In this document: positions 18,299 through 27,589 of the stretch, one piece after another
Layout of the letters: every line of letters begins with the position of its first letter
Numbering within the stretch: position 1 is the stretch's first letter
Assembly: GCF_002871945.2 (NCBI RefSeq)
Contig: NZ_CP126963.1
Location: 1,550,001-1,614,000 of the forward strand
DNA: 64,000 bases
Reading direction: 5' to 3'
From: Gleimia hominis
GTDB taxonomy: Bacteria; Actinomycetota; Actinomycetes; Actinomycetales; Actinomycetaceae
Made by a program: the position numbers and the translations under genes
The notes under the pieces: model-generated
What the model saw: the letters and a program-made list of their open reading frames with translations, nothing else
The model's database searches: none
Told to the model about the DNA's origin: nothing

Positions 18299-20926
18299 TT
18301 GCGAGTACTACACGAAGCTCAGAAAGAGCCGAAAGCCAGCATTCAAGCAGAACCTTCATCTGAAACCCCCACACAACGCGGTGGGGTAACCCGCCGGTCG
18401 TTCCTCGGGTGGTCAGCCGTGGCCGGTGCGGGGCTCGGACTCGTAGGGTGTTCCACCCAGAAAAACCCGTACTCCATTCACGGCCAAGCCCTCGTGGCAA
18501 ACGGAACCGGACGCACCGACGTAGATAAAACCGTGTGGTCAGCCTGCACCGTGAACTGTGGGTCACGCTGCCCCCTGCGGCTACAGGTTAAAGACGGGCA
18601 GGTGGTACGAGTCTTACCCGACAACACGGGTACAGATGAGCTGGGGAACCAGCAGGTACGCGCCTGCCCGCGCGGCCGGTCAATCCGCCACCGCATCTAC
18701 AATCCGGATCGTCTCAAACACCCCCTCAAGCGCAAAGCCGGCACTAAACGCGGGGACGACCAGTGGGAAGAAATCAGCTGGGACCAGGCCCTAACCGAAA
18801 TCGCGCAGAAAATGAAAGAGATTAAACGCGACTACGGGAACGAAGCGTTCTACATTAACTACGGCACGGGGGTACTTGGTTCCACGATGTCTTGCTCATG
18901 GCCGCCAAATACGACGCCCGTGGCGCGGCTACTGAACCTCTACGGCGGGTACCTGGACCACTACTCGGACTACTCCACCACGGGCATAACTCAGGCATAC
19001 CCTTATTTTTATGGCGGGTGGCAAAACACGAACTCGCTTGACGACGTGATGAACTCAAAATTGCAAGTCATGTTCGGTAACAACCCGCAAGAAACCCGCA
19101 TGTCTGGCGGTGGACAAACCTTCGTCACCCAATACGTTAAACAGCACGCGAATGTGAAAACCATTGTGATCGACCCGCGTTACTCCGAAACGTCGATTGC
19201 GCTTGGTGACGAATGGGTTGCGCTGCGGCCCGGAACGGACGCCGCCCTGATCGCCGGGATGATTTACGTGATGCTCAAAGAGGGGTTGCACGACCAAGCG
19301 TTCCTAGACAAGTATTGCGTGGGGTTTGATGAGGACACCCTGCCCGAAGGCGCACCGAAGAACTCCTCTTACCGCGCTTACCTAGAAGGTAAGGGCCCAG
19401 ACAAGACAGCGAAAACACCGCAGTGGGCAGCGCGCATAACAGGGGTACCTGCTAAGCGCATTGAACAGTTGGCCCGCGAAATCGCCGGTGCTAAACCGTG
19501 CGCAATCAGCCAAGGGTGGGGCCCGCAGCGGCACGCGAACGGTGAGAACGCGGCCCGCGCCATCTTCTTGCTCGCAGCCGTAACCGGTAACATCGGCGTC
19601 CCCGGTGGGGGTACTGGTGGCCGGGAAGGTGGTTCTTCCCTACCGGTAGACCCGATTTTTAACACGGAGTACACGAACCCCTCAAACAAAATCATTTCCG
19701 TATTCGGATGGCTCGACGCGATTGAACGCGGCCCCGAACTAGACACGTTCAACGCCGGGGTGGGGGTAAAACCAGAACCGGGCGTGCGGGCCCTGAAAGT
19801 CCCGGTGGACGAGGATGGGAACCCGACGAACACGAAACTGGAAGTGCCAATTAAAGCGGTGTTCAACTACGGTTCGAACTCGCTCGTTAACCAAACGGGA
19901 GATAACAACCGGTCGGTAGAGATCCTCCAGAATGAAGAAAACTGTGAACTGATCGTCACGTGCGACATCATGAAAACCGTGACCGCACGGTACTCAGATT
20001 ACATTCTGCCAGGCACGTCCACGTCGGAAGAATCGGACTTCCACCAGGGGGAAAACGCGACCCCAATGGCGTACGGGATCGTGTCGCAACAGGCGATTAA
20101 ACCGCTGTACGAATGCAAATCCATCTTCGACATCTGCACCCTACTAGCGGAAAAACTAGGGTTGAAAGACGAGTTCACGGGTGGGAAAACGCGTGAGGAA
20201 TGGCTGGAAGCCACGATTGCTGCCGCCCGCGAAGAAGACCCCGACCTGCCCACGTACTCGCAGTGGAAAGAAATGGGAATCTACCGGCGCAAAGTTGATT
20301 CCGAGGTACCCATGGCGGACTTTCGCGAAGACTCGCAAGCGAACCCGTTGGACACGCCGTCTGGGAAGATCGAGATCTACTCCAAACGCCTCCAAGACAT
20401 GGGGCAAAAATGGCACTTCGGGCAGATCCACGAGCAGCGCAAGGGCGATACACTCACGGCCCTACCGGAATACATTGAAACCTGGGAAGGCCCGGCGGAA
20501 GCACAGGAGAACCCGGATTACCCACTGCAGGTGATCGGACACCACTTCAAAGGCCGCACCCACTCTTCGTACGGGAACGTGGAATGGCTCAAAGAAGCGC
20601 ACGTGCAAACCGTGTGGCTTAACCCGATTGACGCGAAAACCAGGGGGATTAAGAACGACGACCTCGTGTTTGTCTACAACCCGCGCGGCACCATCCGGCT
20701 GCCTGCGAAAGTGACGACGCGGATCAGCCCCGGCACGGTTTCAGTCCCTCAGGGCGCGTGGTACGACCCGAAACCATCCACGGAAGTGAAACCGCCGAAG
20801 GGCGCGAACCCAAATAAACCGGTGGACGTGAACGGGTCCGTAAACACATTGACGTCCCTGCACCCCACGCCACTGGCGAAAGGCATGGGCGTGCACACCA
20901 CCCTCGCGCAAGTGGTGAAGGCATAG
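18299..20926 (+). CDS. dmsA: DMSO-reductase-type molybdoenzyme, catalytic subunit (Tat-exported)
   Basis: The 875-residue protein is a molybdopterin oxidoreductase of the DmsA group, reducing S- or N-oxides in anaerobic respiration. A twin-arginine signal TRRSFLGW (about 31-38) is followed by LVGC at 48-51, which could be a lipobox, so it may be a Tat-exported lipoprotein. An Fe-S site has C83, C87, C91 and C123. The likely Mo-ligand serine is in HYSDYST (about 226). NNPQETRMSGGG and the C-terminal dinucleotide-binding domain are typical. The start appears to be TTG behind GGGAGGG. The gene heads a five-gene operon with dmsB, dmsC and two chaperones. The exact substrate cannot be read from the sequence. 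Confidence 0.92.
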   Translation: MRVLHEAQKEPKASIQAEPSSETPTQRGGVTRRSFLGWSAVAGAGLGLVGCSTQKNPYSIHGQALVANGTGRTDVDKTVWSACTVNCGSRCPLRLQVKDGQVVRVLPDNTGTDELGNQQVRACPRGRSIRHRIYNPDRLKHPLKRKAGTKRGDDQWEEISWDQALTEIAQKMKEIKRDYGNEAFYINYGTGVLGSTMSCSWPPNTTPVARLLNLYGGYLDHYSDYSTTGITQAYPYFYGGWQNTNSLDDVMNSKLQVMFGNNPQETRMSGGGQTFVTQYVKQHANVKTIVIDPRYSETSIALGDEWVALRPGTDAALIAGMIYVMLKEGLHDQAFLDKYCVGFDEDTLPEGAPKNSSYRAYLEGKGPDKTAKTPQWAARITGVPAKRIEQLAREIAGAKPCAISQGWGPQRHANGENAARAIFLLAAVTGNIGVPGGGTGGREGGSSLPVDPIFNTEYTNPSNKIISVFGWLDAIERGPELDTFNAGVGVKPEPGVRALKVPVDEDGNPTNTKLEVPIKAVFNYGSNSLVNQTGDNNRSVEILQNEENCELIVTCDIMKTVTARYSDYILPGTSTSEESDFHQGENATPMAYGIVSQQAIKPLYECKSIFDICTLLAEKLGLKDEFTGGKTREEWLEATIAAAREEDPDLPTYSQWKEMGIYRRKVDSEVPMADFREDSQANPLDTPSGKIEIYSKRLQDMGQKWHFGQIHEQRKGDTLTALPEYIETWEGPAEAQENPDYPLQVIGHHFKGRTHSSYGNVEWLKEAHVQTVWLNPIDAKTRGIKNDDLVFVYNPRGTIRLPAKVTTRISPGTVSVPQGAWYDPKPSTEVKPPKGANPNKPVDVNGSVNTLTSLHPTPLAKGMGVHTTLAQVVKA

Positions 20927-20955
20927 GCGTCGAACCCAAGTGGTGAAGGCATAGG
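20909..20955 (+). repeat. Direct repeat spanning the end of dmsA
   Basis: A 19-bp sequence beginning CAAGTGGTGAAGGCATAGG occurs at 20909-20927, including the dmsA stop, and again 28 bp later at 20937-20955. The second copy runs into the dmsB ribosome site. It looks like a small tandem duplication of the gene end. Confidence 0.85.
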
Positions 20956-20970
20956 TGAAGAGGAAGACAG

Positions 20971-21657
20971 ATGAGTAACGAGAAGATACCCGCCCCGGGG
21001 CGTTCAAACACGGTAGATGCGCCGCTGACGCAACCGGGCGCGAACTACGGTTTCGTATTCGACCAGAACGTGTGTAACGGGTGTAAGGCCTGTCAGATTG
21101 CCTGCAAGGACAAGCACGACCTGCCCCTGGGGATGAACTGGCGCAAGGTTGTGGAATACACGGGTGGTTCGTGGTCGCAAAACGATGCGGAGAACACGTT
21201 TACCCCATCCGTGTTCAGCTACTACACGTCGATTTCTTGCAACCACTGCGTGAACCCGGTGTGCGTGCAAGTGTGCCCCACCACCGCGATGACTAAGCGG
21301 GAGGACGGCACGGTGTACGTCGACCAGTCCAAGTGTGTGGGCTGCCGGTACTGCCAGTGGGCCTGCCCCTATGGGGCGCCGCAGTTGGATGCGCGCACGG
21401 GCCACATGTCTAAATGCGACCTGTGTTACGACTACCGGGTGGAGGGGCAGAATCCGGCGTGTGTGGATGCGTGCCCAACCCGGGCTTTGGGGTGGGGGCC
21501 GATTGATGCGCTGCGGGAAGAGTACGGTAGCGAAGCGGGGATTGCGCCCCTACCTGACCCTTCGATTACAGAACCGAACCTGGTGATTAAACCGCACCGG
21601 GATGCACAGAAGTGGGATCGGGGCACCGGCATGGTGCAGAGCCCGAAAGAGATTTAG
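20971..21657 (+). CDS. dmsB: DMSO-reductase-type Fe-S subunit
   Basis: The 228-residue electron-transfer subunit carries four cysteine groups for [4Fe-4S] clusters: CNGCKACQIAC, CNHCVNPVCVQVC, CVGCRYCQWAC and CDLC with CVDAC. This is the ferredoxin pattern of DmsB, which passes electrons from the membrane anchor to DmsA. There is no signal peptide, so it is presumably carried out of the cell with DmsA by the Tat route. GAGGAAGACAG precedes the ATG. Confidence 0.95.
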   Translation: MSNEKIPAPGRSNTVDAPLTQPGANYGFVFDQNVCNGCKACQIACKDKHDLPLGMNWRKVVEYTGGSWSQNDAENTFTPSVFSYYTSISCNHCVNPVCVQVCPTTAMTKREDGTVYVDQSKCVGCRYCQWACPYGAPQLDARTGHMSKCDLCYDYRVEGQNPACVDACPTRALGWGPIDALREEYGSEAGIAPLPDPSITEPNLVIKPHRDAQKWDRGTGMVQSPKEI

Positions 21658-21670
21658 GTAGGAGAATCCA

Positions 21671-22723
21671 ATGCATGTGGGCGAACTGCCTATGATTATT
21701 TTCACGGTCGTTGCGCAGATGTCCGTGGGCGCGTTCTGGACGCTGGGTTTAATCCAGTTTTTAGGGCGTTTGAGGCGCGTGGATCGCACAGCGGTTGATC
21801 GCATCACGAACGCGGGGCTCTACGCGGCAGGCCCGTTGTTGATACTGGGCTTTTTCGCGGCTTTCTTCCACCTACACGACCCGTTCCACTCACCGTTCAC
21901 ACTGCTGCACTTGGGGAGTTCCTGGCTGTCGCGCGAGCTGGTCAGCGGGGTGGCTTACGGCGCGTTCGGCGCGGTGTTTGCCCTCACCCAGTGGTTCAAC
22001 TGGTTGTCCCGCACCACCCGCGAGGTTTTAGCGGCCCTAACCGCGGTGGCGGGCCTGTTTTTGATCATTTCGATGAGTGGGGTTTACTACTTTACGGTTA
22101 CGGTGCCGGCTTGGCATTCGTGGTTCACGTGGGTGCTGTTCTTCGGTTCCACACTGTTCACCGGCCCGTTGGCGGTGGCGGTTGCGTTAACCGCTACGCT
22201 TGGGGTGTCACACAAGCGCCGCACGCAAACCCGCGTTCCGAAGCCCAGTAGTGGCGCGGGGCAGCCGATGATGGGAACCCGGGTTTCGCGGTGGCGAAAG
22301 AGCGTTGGGTTTGTCTCGCGCGGTTTCTTTTCTGAAGGTAGTTTCGAACCGGATGCGTACGCGTTATCTACCGCTTCGCTGCGCATGTCGAACGTAATAT
22401 CCGTGGTGGCGGGCCTGTGTCTGCTGGTTGCTTACGGCGTGCGGGTACCGCAATTGGCGTTGGGGACCGGTGTGGAGCACGCGGTGGCGCAGGCGATGAC
22501 AGCCCACGGTTACCTGGTGACTCGCCTGGTCACCCTGGTGATTGCCGTGGTGTTGACCGCGTGGGTGGCGCGTAAATCGTGGGATACTAGCCGCCGCCCC
22601 GCCCGGGCATTAGTGTGGGGTCTTGGGGCCGCGTTCGTTTTCGCGTTGGTTACGGAACTGATTGGGCGCGGCATGCATTATGAAGGTTTGATTCACGTTG
22701 GGTTGAACACGACATTCGGGTGA
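21671..22723 (+). CDS. dmsC: DMSO-reductase-type membrane anchor
   Basis: The 350-residue protein has about eight transmembrane helices, starting with IIFTVVAQMSVGAFWTLGLI and including histidine-bearing helices (AAFFHLHDPFHS). It fits the DmsC family that oxidises menaquinol and anchors the complex. The stretch of about 180-215 is a basic, Lys/Arg-rich cytoplasmic loop. GGAG precedes the ATG. The stop overlaps the next start (GTGA), so expression is coupled to the chaperone gene. Confidence 0.9.
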   Translation: MHVGELPMIIFTVVAQMSVGAFWTLGLIQFLGRLRRVDRTAVDRITNAGLYAAGPLLILGFFAAFFHLHDPFHSPFTLLHLGSSWLSRELVSGVAYGAFGAVFALTQWFNWLSRTTREVLAALTAVAGLFLIISMSGVYYFTVTVPAWHSWFTWVLFFGSTLFTGPLAVAVALTATLGVSHKRRTQTRVPKPSSGAGQPMMGTRVSRWRKSVGFVSRGFFSEGSFEPDAYALSTASLRMSNVISVVAGLCLLVAYGVRVPQLALGTGVEHAVAQAMTAHGYLVTRLVTLVIAVVLTAWVARKSWDTSRRPARALVWGLGAAFVFALVTELIGRGMHYEGLIHVGLNTTFG

Positions 22724-23571
22724 GTATGAGTATTGATTCGCAGGTTCTTGAGGATTTTGCGCAAGCGTTCACGGTGGCGTCTACGCTGCAGTTGAGTCCG
22801 CTTTCTAACGCCGCTGCGGCGGAGCTTGTGCAGATGGGTCCGCATTGGCCGCTTAATGGTTTTGAAACTGCTTGGCAGCTGCTTGCCGATGGGGCGGATG
22901 AGGGTGAGTACGCGCGGTGGCAAGACATGAACCGCGTGTATGGGTTAACTGGGCCAGCCGTGGTACCTCCGTACGAGTCCGTGCACACGGGTGATGATGG
23001 TTTGATTTTTGACCGCGACACCCTGCAGGTCCGTTTAGAGTACCTTCAGCTTGACCTTGAGGCACCCAAACTTAACAACGAGCCCGATGACCACATTGGG
23101 TTGGAACTGTCGTTTTTAGCGCACGCGTGCATGACGGCGGCGCAAGCGCAAACAGAGCTGTTCGCGCAACGAGCCGTCGGGGTGGCGGTAGATTTTTCTG
23201 CCCGCCACCTGCTGGTTTGGGGCCCGCCCATGTTGCGTGCAGCCTTGAGGGAAGCGTCTACCCAGTGGTTTAAAGGGGTGCAAACGTTAACGTTGCAACT
23301 GCTAGAACAGTGGCAAGAACTGCTGGTCAACGCCGGTTTAGCGACCGTTGGTAAGCAAACTGGTTCAGATGGTGACTGTGCGGATAGCGCCCCTACCTCA
23401 GGAAATAAAACCGAAATACCATCCGGTGGCGACACGGACGGTTCGGCAGGCAAAAGTGCTGACGCTGACCGTTCGGCAGGTAAGAGTGCTGGCACTGACC
23501 TCTCAAAAGTCAAGAATGCTGGCGCCGGGGAACGGGCGGACGTTAAACGCGACTGGTTAGAGGCATTATGA
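22720..23571 (+). CDS. TorD/DmsD-family chaperone with disordered repeat tail
   Basis: Residues about 1-205 form an all-helical TorD-like domain, including YESVHTGDDG and a region like EPDDHIGLELSFLAHAC. The E-x-D-H-x-x-x-E/H pattern is a TorD hallmark. These chaperones hold the molybdoenzyme and its Tat signal until the cofactor is in place. The C-terminal 75 residues are unusual, with two or three copies of SAGKSA-D/G-x-D in a Ser/Asp/Lys-rich disordered stretch. The start is GTG at 22720, or an ATG at 22726. Confidence 0.82.
   Translation: MSMSIDSQVLEDFAQAFTVASTLQLSPLSNAAAAELVQMGPHWPLNGFETAWQLLADGADEGEYARWQDMNRVYGLTGPAVVPPYESVHTGDDGLIFDRDTLQVRLEYLQLDLEAPKLNNEPDDHIGLELSFLAHACMTAAQAQTELFAQRAVGVAVDFSARHLLVWGPPMLRAALREASTQWFKGVQTLTLQLLEQWQELLVNAGLATVGKQTGSDGDCADSAPTSGNKTEIPSGGDTDGSAGKSADADRSAGKSAGTDLSKVKNAGAGERADVKRDWLEAL
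23437..23513 (+). repeat. Short in-frame repeats in the TorD-like gene tail
   Basis: GTTCGGCAGG-C/T-AA-A/G-AGTGCTG recurs at a 33-bp spacing, with a third decayed copy. It encodes SAGKSADAD and SAGKSAGTD. Confidence 0.65.
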
Positions 23572-24218
23572 TCCGGTTCGACCCATTGGAAACACCCGAG
23601 CCGGATGATGCGAACAGTAGGGGCACTCGGCTTGGAACAGCAGCGTCCGTGCTGGCGATGCTGCTTGCTGCCCCACCTTCACGCGGTATGGAACTGAACT
23701 TGCGGGACACGCAGATGCTTGACTTGTGGCCGCTGCGCGATGCGGATTCGCAAGCGGGGGTGCGTAAACTCCGGACCCTTATGGCAGGTGGACCGCTGCG
23801 TGTATCCGGCGAATACAATGCTTTGCTTGGCCCCGGTGGGTGCGTGCCAAAAACTGAGGCTGCGGCGGCGGGAGCCGACGCAAACCAGGGGGAACAGACG
23901 CTGGCGGGCACGTATGCGCGCTATGGTTTCGCGCAGCCACATCTGCAGCACTTAGAATTCGGGCACGTTGCGAACCAGGTGGGATTCGTGGGGGTGCTCG
24001 CAACCACTTTGGCGCAATGCGCACGCGAGAACACGGACTTGTCTGAGCACGCGCATGTGCTTTCCACTTTTCTAGATGACCACGCCGGCCCCTTGTGCGC
24101 GCGCGTGGTGAAGGGGATTCGCAGTGAGGGCTCGAGCGAGTTCTACAGTGCGGTTGCGGACCTACTGGTGGGCTTCTTGAAAGAAGCAGCGGCCCTAGCA
24201 AACCATCTAACCGACTAG
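23568..24218 (+). CDS. Second TorD-like chaperone of the reductase operon
   Basis: The 216-residue protein overlaps the first chaperone gene by 4 bp (ATGA). It looks like a divergent TorD-family helical protein. A TorD-style segment reads QHLEFGHVANQVGFVGVLATTLAQCA, followed by DDHAGPLCARVVKGI and a closing helix LVGFLKEAAALANHL. The N-terminal part is unusual. Possession of two chaperone genes in one dms operon suggests a division of labour between signal-peptide binding and cofactor loading. That is inference. Confidence 0.68.
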   Translation: MIRFDPLETPEPDDANSRGTRLGTAASVLAMLLAAPPSRGMELNLRDTQMLDLWPLRDADSQAGVRKLRTLMAGGPLRVSGEYNALLGPGGCVPKTEAAAAGADANQGEQTLAGTYARYGFAQPHLQHLEFGHVANQVGFVGVLATTLAQCARENTDLSEHAHVLSTFLDDHAGPLCARVVKGIRSEGSSEFYSAVADLLVGFLKEAAALANHLTD

Positions 24219-24257
24219 CCTGCTGGGCCGCTGCTGCGCAGCTATCTCGCTTTACGC

Positions 24258-24281
24258 CGCACCCGTTTAGCTGCGGGTGCG
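24258..24281. terminator. Hairpin between the chaperone and permease genes
   Basis: CGCACCCG pairs with CGGGTGCG around an 8-base loop, in the short space between convergent genes. There is no T tract, so a bidirectional but weak terminator is the best guess. Confidence 0.45.
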
Positions 24282-24312
24282 CTCACCGCCCAGGTGATTA
24301 CACCCCGCGTGT

Positions 24313-25647
24313 TTAACTGCGGGCGCGCTGGCCGCGGATGTGTCTAGCCGCGTACACGATACCGCCGACCACCGCCCAGATAGCGGCAATAGTTAGTGCC
24401 AGGCGCGCGGCATCTACCAGCAGGTTCACCACGATGATGATACCGATGATGGGCACCACCGCGGCTTTCCACCCTTCCCCGCGGCTGCGCGCGTAGTAGC
24501 CGATCACGGATATGTGCAAAAAGACGAACGCGACCAGCGCCCCAACCGTCACCATCGTAGACAGGGTTTCCAAACCATCGGCATGCAACGCAGCGACCGT
24601 AGAGACCACCAGCGTGATCCCCGCGGAAACGAGCGTGGCGTTGCGCGGTACGCCCTCACGCGCATCTACCTGCCCCAAGAAAGCCGGAAGGTCGTGGTCA
24701 CGACCCATCGCGAACAAAAGACGTGACGCCGCTGCCTGCGCCACGAGCGCACTGAAAACCGGGCCGATAGAACGCATGATCGTGATCGGCAAATGCAACC
24801 ACGATCCGATGGACGCGTCGAGCATGTCGTAAAAAGCAGTTCCCTGCAGGTCCGGGTGAGCGCGCAGAACCTCCGGAGAATACGGAGTGAGCAACGACGC
24901 CACGTAAGTTTGCGCTACGAACAAAACCGCGGCAACCACTAGGCACCAGCCGAGTGCCCGCCCCACATCGCGCGTGTCCCCAGTGGTTTCTTCAGCGAAC
25001 GAAGCGATCGCATCGAACCCCAAGAACGCTAACGCAGCTACCGTTGCTGCGCCGAGCACACCGCGAATATCCAAGGTTTGCGTGCCAATGATGGGTGACA
25101 GCCACGGCCTCTGCGGCCCCACTGTGAACAGCACCCACAGGCCTGCTACTAGGAACACGGACAGGGCGATGACCTCAATAATCAACATGACCATGCCAAC
25201 TTTTGTTGCAAGCTTAACGCCCAAAAGGTTCAAAACCGTCACCAGCACCACGCCCGCTAGCGTGAGCGCCCAAACCGGGAGGGAAGGCACCAGCGCGTGG
25301 GTCGCGATCCCCATGAACAGCACCGCCATCGCGGGGATGAACAGGTAGTCCAAAGACAGCATCCAGCCGGCAAAGAAGGCAGGTCCTTTCCCGAGCCCCA
25401 CTTCGGAATACGCGTAGACGGAACCGGCTTTAGGTACCGCGTGGCTCATGCGCGCATACGAGTACGCAGTAGCTCCCATCGCACAAACCGCGATTACGAA
25501 CACGAGTGGGGTAACCCCACCACTTCGTGCGTCGAGCACACCGAAAGTGCCCATCGGCGCGGTTATCCCAATGAACAGCATGCCGTACACGATCAAATCC
25601 GTGACCGACAGTGTTCGCCGCAGTTTTGGTTCAGTAGTTGACGTCAT
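24313..25647 (-). CDS. APC-superfamily amino acid or polyamine permease
   Basis: The 444-residue protein has about twelve transmembrane helices and the APC signature GITAPMGTFGV in helix 1 with FLGFDAIASFAEET in the helix 6 region, followed by MGRDHDLPAFLG. It resembles the putrescine-importer (PuuP) side of the family, but the substrate cannot be settled from sequence. AAAAGG lies seven bases before the ATG. It is a single-gene unit with no neighbouring catabolic genes. Confidence 0.88.
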   Translation of the reverse strand: MTSTTEPKLRRTLSVTDLIVYGMLFIGITAPMGTFGVLDARSGGVTPLVFVIAVCAMGATAYSYARMSHAVPKAGSVYAYSEVGLGKGPAFFAGWMLSLDYLFIPAMAVLFMGIATHALVPSLPVWALTLAGVVLVTVLNLLGVKLATKVGMVMLIIEVIALSVFLVAGLWVLFTVGPQRPWLSPIIGTQTLDIRGVLGAATVAALAFLGFDAIASFAEETTGDTRDVGRALGWCLVVAAVLFVAQTYVASLLTPYSPEVLRAHPDLQGTAFYDMLDASIGSWLHLPITIMRSIGPVFSALVAQAAASRLLFAMGRDHDLPAFLGQVDAREGVPRNATLVSAGITLVVSTVAALHADGLETLSTMVTVGALVAFVFLHISVIGYYARSRGEGWKAAVVPIIGIIIVVNLLVDAARLALTIAAIWAVVGGIVYAARHIRGQRARS

Positions 25648-26016
25648 TTATCGACCTTTTCGTTAATCTTCCCTCTTCTCGCCGTCACTTCAACACTTGT
25701 TCTACCCACATTTATTCCCCTTGCACCGCGCATTTCGCTACTCGCGCTAGTTTTGCTTGCGACGCTCGGAAGAACGCGGCTCAGGCCGCTCGCCTCGTGC
25801 ACTTTATTGCTGTTCACAGCGCTGCAGTTACGCGTGTTTACTCCACTTGCTGAGCGTGTGTACCGCATAACGTGTGCACCGCGTTCTCGCAGTGTATGCG
25901 CATTGCACGCATTACCGGCAGTTGGGTCATGTTTTGTGTGACTTGTTGAGGGGTTCTTTCTGTCTAGTTAGGAAATTATTTCCCTTTGCGGGGGACATTT
26001 CCCTTTATTTAGGAAT
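25648..26016. other. Intergenic region between permease and purB, with ATTTCCCT repeats
   Basis: The 369-bp gap holds the promoter of the permease (minus strand) and the 3' flank of purB. No frame has coding character. ATTTCCCT occurs at 25978-25985, 25997-26004 and 26019-26026, the last just inside purB. GGAAATTATTTCC at 25971-25983 is a small palindrome. The rest shows no clear structure. Confidence 0.45.
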
Positions 26017-27459
26017 CTATTTCCCTATGTATTGGGTAAGCATGGGGGCCACCCCCACGTAGTTCGCAGGAGTTAGGGCCAGCAGGCGTTTTTCTTGTTC
26101 CGCTGGGAGCCCAAGTTCTTTAATAAAACATCGCATGGAAGACCCATCTATTTTGTGTCCGCGCGTGAGTTCTTTCAGCCGCTCGTATGGATCTTCCATC
26201 CCTTTAACACCCGCTATCGCTAGCACCCGCATGGTTTGCTGCACGGCCTCCCCCAGGACCTCCCAGTTATTTTCAAGGTCCGCACGCATTTTGCTTGCGT
26301 TCACGTCCACGCCTTCCAGCCCGCGCCGCAGGTTATTGAGCGCGAGGAGGGAGTGTCCCAACGCCACCCCGATCGTGCGTTTGGTGGACGAGTCCGTGAG
26401 GTCCCGCTGCATCCGCGACGTCGTAAGCGTTTGCGCGAGGTTGTCGAGCAGCGCACACGACACCTCCAAGTTCGCTTCCGCATTTTCGAACCGAATCGGA
26501 TTGACCTTATGCGGCATTGTGGACGACCCCGTACTGCCTTGCGCCTGCAGGTTCTGGTGGAAGTAATCCATTGAAATGTACGTCCACGCGTCAGTCGCCA
26601 GATTGTGGGCCACCCGGTTGTAGTGGGCAACGTGTGCATACAGGTCCGCTTGCCAATCGTAGCTTTCGATTTGCGTGGTGAGGGGGTTCCATTGCAACCC
26701 GAGGCTACCCACAAACTCTTCGGTGACCGCTATCCAATCCACGTTCGGTAGTGCCACCACGTGCGCCGCGTACGTGCCGGTTGCACCATTCATTTTCCCG
26801 AGGTACTCGGTGGCCTCTACGCAGCGACGCTGGCGCGAAAGTCGGTGCGCAAAAACGGCGAGTTCTTTACCGACCGTAGTGGGGGTCGCGGGTTGCCCGT
26901 GGGTGCGTGCCAGCATCGGGGTAGCGGAGTGCGCTTGGATCATTACCTGCAACTGGTCTTCAAGTTTGCGTGCGGCTGGCAACCAGATTTGCTCAACTGC
27001 CCCTTTAATTCCCAGGGCGTACGCCAGGTTGTTCACGTCTTCCGAGGTGCAGAAAATATGCACTACCTCGTGCAAGGCTTTGAGTTTTGCACCGTCTAGT
27101 TCTACACCTTCCAGGTCCGCTGGCGCGTTGTCTAAGCGGTGTTTTACGTAGTATTCAACTGCTTTGACATCGTGGCGCGTCTGCGCTTCTGCCTGGGCGA
27201 TCCACGCGATCGCGTCCGCGTCGAAATCCTTAGCGATACTGCGTAAGTAATCACGCTGCGCGCCAGTAAGCTGTGGGGCGCCGGGCAGTAGTTGGTGGTC
27301 GAGCAAGAAGATGAGCCATTCGACTTCGACGTGTACCCGCGCCCGGTTCAACGCGGGTTCCGACAGATGGTTCACCAGTGGAGCGGCAACGCGCCGGTAG
27401 CGGCCATCCAGGGGCCCTAACGCGATCGAAGGCTGAATAGTCGAAAGGTCGATGCTCAT
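26017..27459 (-). CDS. purB: Adenylosuccinate lyase
   Basis: The enzyme catalyses two steps of purine synthesis: SAICAR to AICAR, and adenylosuccinate to AMP, each with loss of fumarate. The 480-residue sequence has the fumarase/aspartase signature GSSTMPHKVNP at 311-321, THGQPATPTT (His 188), TSEDVNNLA and TRHDVKAVEYY. The length and layout match the longer E. coli-type PurB. It is alone on its strand, with the WXG-like pair divergent upstream. Confidence 0.97.
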   Translation of the reverse strand: MSIDLSTIQPSIALGPLDGRYRRVAAPLVNHLSEPALNRARVHVEVEWLIFLLDHQLLPGAPQLTGAQRDYLRSIAKDFDADAIAWIAQAEAQTRHDVKAVEYYVKHRLDNAPADLEGVELDGAKLKALHEVVHIFCTSEDVNNLAYALGIKGAVEQIWLPAARKLEDQLQVMIQAHSATPMLARTHGQPATPTTVGKELAVFAHRLSRQRRCVEATEYLGKMNGATGTYAAHVVALPNVDWIAVTEEFVGSLGLQWNPLTTQIESYDWQADLYAHVAHYNRVAHNLATDAWTYISMDYFHQNLQAQGSTGSSTMPHKVNPIRFENAEANLEVSCALLDNLAQTLTTSRMQRDLTDSSTKRTIGVALGHSLLALNNLRRGLEGVDVNASKMRADLENNWEVLGEAVQQTMRVLAIAGVKGMEDPYERLKELTRGHKIDGSSMRCFIKELGLPAEQEKRLLALTPANYVGVAPMLTQYIGK

Positions 27460-27589
27460 ACAGTAATTGTTGCATAAAACAGTATGAGAACAATAAGGCG
27501 CTCATCACAACACGCATTAACCGCCGGTGTAAACTACCCGGTGCTGTGGATAGGCCTAATACACAGGATGGGCGTGTACACAGTCGGAC

